Source: Euryarchaeota archaeon UBA561 (GTDB lineage Archaea; Thermoplasmatota; Poseidoniia; Poseidoniales; Poseidoniaceae). From it: a DNA stretch of 22,967 nucleotides. Under the pieces are notes generated by a model. That model was not told where the DNA came from, made no database searches, and saw only the letters and a list, made by a program, of their open reading frames with translations. Shown piece after piece: positions 21,181 to 22,967 of this stretch; position 1 is the first letter of the stretch, and each line of letters starts with the position of its first letter. Made by a program: the position numbers and the translations under genes. The stretch covers positions 33,866 through 56,832 of the forward strand of contig DANX01000117.1 in the NCBI GenBank assembly GCA_002502295.1. Reading direction: 5' to 3'.

Positions 21181-21851
21181 TAGCGCACACGCGTGCGAAT
21201 GTCTTCAAGACGGGCATGAACCTCGGATGCTGAAGGGATGGCGCCCCCTTGGAGAACAGGTGCTGGACCGAGTTCCTCCTCTGCAGCGAGGTATCCTTCA
21301 ATCACCCAGTCAATGGCTCCTTTCCATTGTGGGTGGGAGGCGCCAAGAATTTCATCGAGCACGTGCAAATCAATTCCGAACCGCTCCACATCGTATTCAA
21401 TGGAAGCCAAACCAAAGTCAATCAAATGGATCGTGTCTTCTTCAACCAGAATGTTGTTGCTGGATAAATCCCCATGAGTCGTGGCCACGCGATGAAGTCT
21501 TCTTACCGCTCCTCCAACCATGTAAAGGATGGACTGCGCTTGTTTCTGCGTCGTGGCAGAATCATTCAACACGTCGATGAGCGGTCGTCCACCAAGGTGT
21601 TCAATGATGAGTTGGCCGCCTTCGTAATCCAAATCCCACACCGACGGAACGGACAGCCCTGCTTTCCGGGTCCGAATCAGCAATCTTGCTTCACTTATCA
21701 TGCGACGAACGCCCAAACGGTGATCGAGGTTGGGATGTCGCCAAGAGCGTGGACGTCGCTGTTTCCGCACAGCAGGCCTTCCAAACCATTGGCCGCTCCA
21801 CACTTCGGCTTCAGCCCCGAGGTGCAAGCGTTGATGTGGCTTGAAGACCAT
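21171..21851 (-). CDS. bud32: KEOPS kinase/ATPase Bud32 (Kae1-associated)
   Basis: Small RIO-like kinase that partners Kae1 in KEOPS for t6A37 tRNA modification. It has 226 residues from the ATG at 21849-21851, the normal size. Motifs: LHLGAEAEVWSGQW (the GAEA loop), VRKQRRPRSWRHPNLD (the typical K-x-R-x-K-x-Y-R-x-x-x-L-D region, here with Trp), EARLL, VWDLDYEGGQLIIEHLGG, HGDLSSNNIL (catalytic loop) and LIDFGLAS (DFG). The frame remains open to 22100, but that would run antisense through nadA. The shared TATA box at 21891-21896 predicts a start site near 21867, which excludes the ATG at 21887. Stand-alone, not fused to Kae1; Kae1 is not in the window. Confidence 0.92.
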   Translation of the reverse strand: MVFKPHQRLHLGAEAEVWSGQWFGRPAVRKQRRPRSWRHPNLDHRLGVRRMISEARLLIRTRKAGLSVPSVWDLDYEGGQLIIEHLGGRPLIDVLNDSATTQKQAQSILYMVGGAVRRLHRVATTHGDLSSNNILVEEDTIHLIDFGLASIEYDVERFGIDLHVLDEILGASHPQWKGAIDWVIEGYLAAEEELGPAPVLQGGAIPSASEVHARLEDIRTRVRYHG

Positions 21852-21890
21852 GCAACCCACAACAAGCCTTTCTTTTTGAACGTTCATGCC

Positions 21891-21896
21891 TATAAC
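21891..21896. promoter_or_regulatory. Shared TATA-like element between bud32 and nadA
   Basis: CTATAACC on the plus strand, GGTTATAG on the minus strand. It is the only TATA-like site in the 78-bp divergent spacer and lies 37 bp from the nadA ATG and 43 bp from the bud32 ATG, so it can serve either direction. Confidence 0.45.
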
Positions 21897-21929
21897 CGCT
21901 GCTTCAAAAAGGGTTGAGTGTTGGGTGAC

Positions 21930-22967
21930 ATGAGAGCCATGGCGGTAACCCTTCCAATGTGTTCGGTCGATTTCATGGACGCGACCCTCTCGGTTGAAGA
22001 ACAGGCTGTCGCCGAGCGCATTCAGGATCTCAAAGTTCTTCTTGGTGATGACCTCCTCATCCTCGGGCATCACTACCAGCGAGACAGCATCGTGATGCAC
22101 GCAGATTTCCTCGGAGATTCCTTCATGTTAAGTCAAAAAGCGGCGGAATCAGACGCTAAGTACATCGTCTTCTGCGGGGTTCACTTTATGGCCGAATCCG
22201 CAGATATTCTGACCTCCGATGAGCAAAGTGTAACGCTGCCGAACCTGCGAGCAGGTTGTTCAATGGCCGACATGGCGACCCTCAGTGAAGTTGAGGTTGC
22301 TTGGGAGGAATTGTTGCGTGAGTCTGGGCTTTCTGACCCGATAGTTCGCTCAAACCCAGATGAGCCAGCCGGGGAAAATGAGGCTTACCTCGTACCGGTG
22401 ACCTACATGAACTCAAGTGCAGACCTCAAAGACTTCGTCGGCCGTCACGGTGGCATCGTATGCACCTCCTCAAACGCCGAAGGCATTCTCACATGGGCTT
22501 TTGAGCGAGCAGGCCCCGGCGGCGCCGTTTTGTTTTTCCCCGACCAACATCTTGGACGAAACACCGGCATATCGATGGGGATTTCACCTGACCGGATGCC
22601 CACATGGACGCCGGGAATTGGCGCCATGGGCTCTCTTGAACATGCTCGAATCGTTTTGTGGCATGGGTTTTGTTCCGTTCACAAGCGGTTCACCCCCCAG
22701 CAGATTGCCGACTTCCGTGTGGAACACCCTGATGGTTTGGTGGTCGTTCACCCAGAATGTCCAATTGAAACCGTTGAACTCGCTGACGCCAACGGTTCAA
22801 CTCAATTCATCCGCCATTTCGTTGAACAGCAACCCGCCGGTTCAACGATTGCCATCGGTACTGAAATCAACATGGTGGCTCGCTTGGCTCAGGAACATCC
22901 AGACAAACACATTGAATGCCTTGATGAGGAAGTTTGCCCGTGTTCAACCATGTACATGATTCACCCT
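21930..22967 (+). CDS. nadA: Quinolinate synthase NadA (3' partial)
   Basis: 4Fe-4S enzyme that condenses iminoaspartate with dihydroxyacetone phosphate to quinolinate in de novo NAD synthesis. 346 codons are open and run to the window edge. Motifs: LLILGHHYQRDSIV (42-55), GDSFMLSQKAAES, FCGVHFMAESADIL (81-94), NLRAGCSMADMA with Cys110, VTYMNSSADLKDF, GGIVCTSSNAEGIL, LFFPDQHLGRNTG (201-213), WHGFCSVHKRFT, VVVHPECPIE with Cys277 and the Cys pair CPC at 336-338. The three cluster cysteines are therefore present (Cys110, Cys277 and one of 336/338). Only a few tens of residues are probably missing. Possible starts are GTG 21918, ATG 21930 and ATG 21939; a GGTGA at 21924-21928 spaces best with 21939. 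Divergent from bud32. Confidence 0.94.
   Translation, partial: MRAMAVTLPMCSVDFMDATLSVEEQAVAERIQDLKVLLGDDLLILGHHYQRDSIVMHADFLGDSFMLSQKAAESDAKYIVFCGVHFMAESADILTSDEQSVTLPNLRAGCSMADMATLSEVEVAWEELLRESGLSDPIVRSNPDEPAGENEAYLVPVTYMNSSADLKDFVGRHGGIVCTSSNAEGILTWAFERAGPGGAVLFFPDQHLGRNTGISMGISPDRMPTWTPGIGAMGSLEHARIVLWHGFCSVHKRFTPQQIADFRVEHPDGLVVVHPECPIETVELADANGSTQFIRHFVEQQPAGSTIAIGTEINMVARLAQEHPDKHIECLDEEVCPCSTMYMIHP

Noticed and set aside
21852..22100. Longer Bud32 start at 22100 or 21887
   Set aside because: The long form is antisense to nadA; the 21887 start lies upstream of the predicted transcription start, and the family begins near 21851.
1..22967. Mobile elements, CRISPR arrays, prophage or toxin-antitoxin genes
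   Set aside because: No transposase, integrase, direct-repeat array or terminal inverted repeats were found; all genes have housekeeping or surface-protein character.

Overview
The window looks like a chromosomal segment of a planktonic euryarchaeon, most probably Marine Group II (Candidatus Poseidoniales, Thermoplasmatota). This rests on gene content: archaeal markers (group II chaperonin, Alba, Bud32 of KEOPS, deoxyhypusine synthase family, TATA-box promoters 20-55 bp before starts) sit beside bacterial-type genes typical of that lineage (DnaK, SDR-type threonine dehydrogenase, a long HMG-CoA synthase, NadA). Secreted and C-terminally anchored proteins are prominent. Genes are tightly packed, and I see no insertion sequence, prophage, CRISPR array or other mobile DNA.

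Layout. 2-835: 3' part of threonine dehydrogenase (+), converging on the next block. 893-6756 (-): a chaperone cluster read as small-heat-shock-like protein, dnaK, divergent thermosome subunit, then HMG-CoA synthase from its own TATA box. 6922-10573 (-): M17 leucyl aminopeptidase, a 49-residue Cys-tailed mini-protein, an exported M14 carboxypeptidase and a small conserved-looking archaeal protein. 10749-13144 (+): a ureohydrolase / SpeD-like / deoxyhypusine-synthase-like operon. 13196-16270 (+): a 1024-residue surface protein. 16351-16422: tRNA-Gly(GCC), followed by alba. 16806-17177 (-): an ArsC-like phosphatase, divergent from a small four-helix membrane protein. 17662-19035 (+): an Mrp-type P-loop ATPase followed by a DUF971 protein. 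19114-21180 (+): a PAP2 enzyme fused to a large external domain. 21171-21851 (-): Bud32, divergent from nadA (+), which runs off the window.

How the genes work together. The chaperone genes form a folding module (sHSP holdase, DnaK foldase, chaperonin). M17 and M14 peptidases fit a protein-degrading heterotroph. The polyamine operon can be read either as arginine to agmatine to putrescine plus hypusination, or as an agmatine-based route to deoxyhypusine on aIF5A. Mrp plus DUF971 is a split version of the domain pair fused in plant HCF101.

The two most unusual places are these. (1) The Mrp/DUF971 pair: the Mrp has no cysteine at all, and an Ig-like (Big_6-like) stretch fills the loop where the Fe-S CxxC normally lies, while the DUF971 partner has a fourth Cys where the family has a His. 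(2) The polyamine operon: the DHS-like enzyme keeps the catalytic Lys but has lost several spermidine-contact residues, and it sits beside a SpeD variant and an agmatinase. Family assignments come from recognised motifs, not database searches.
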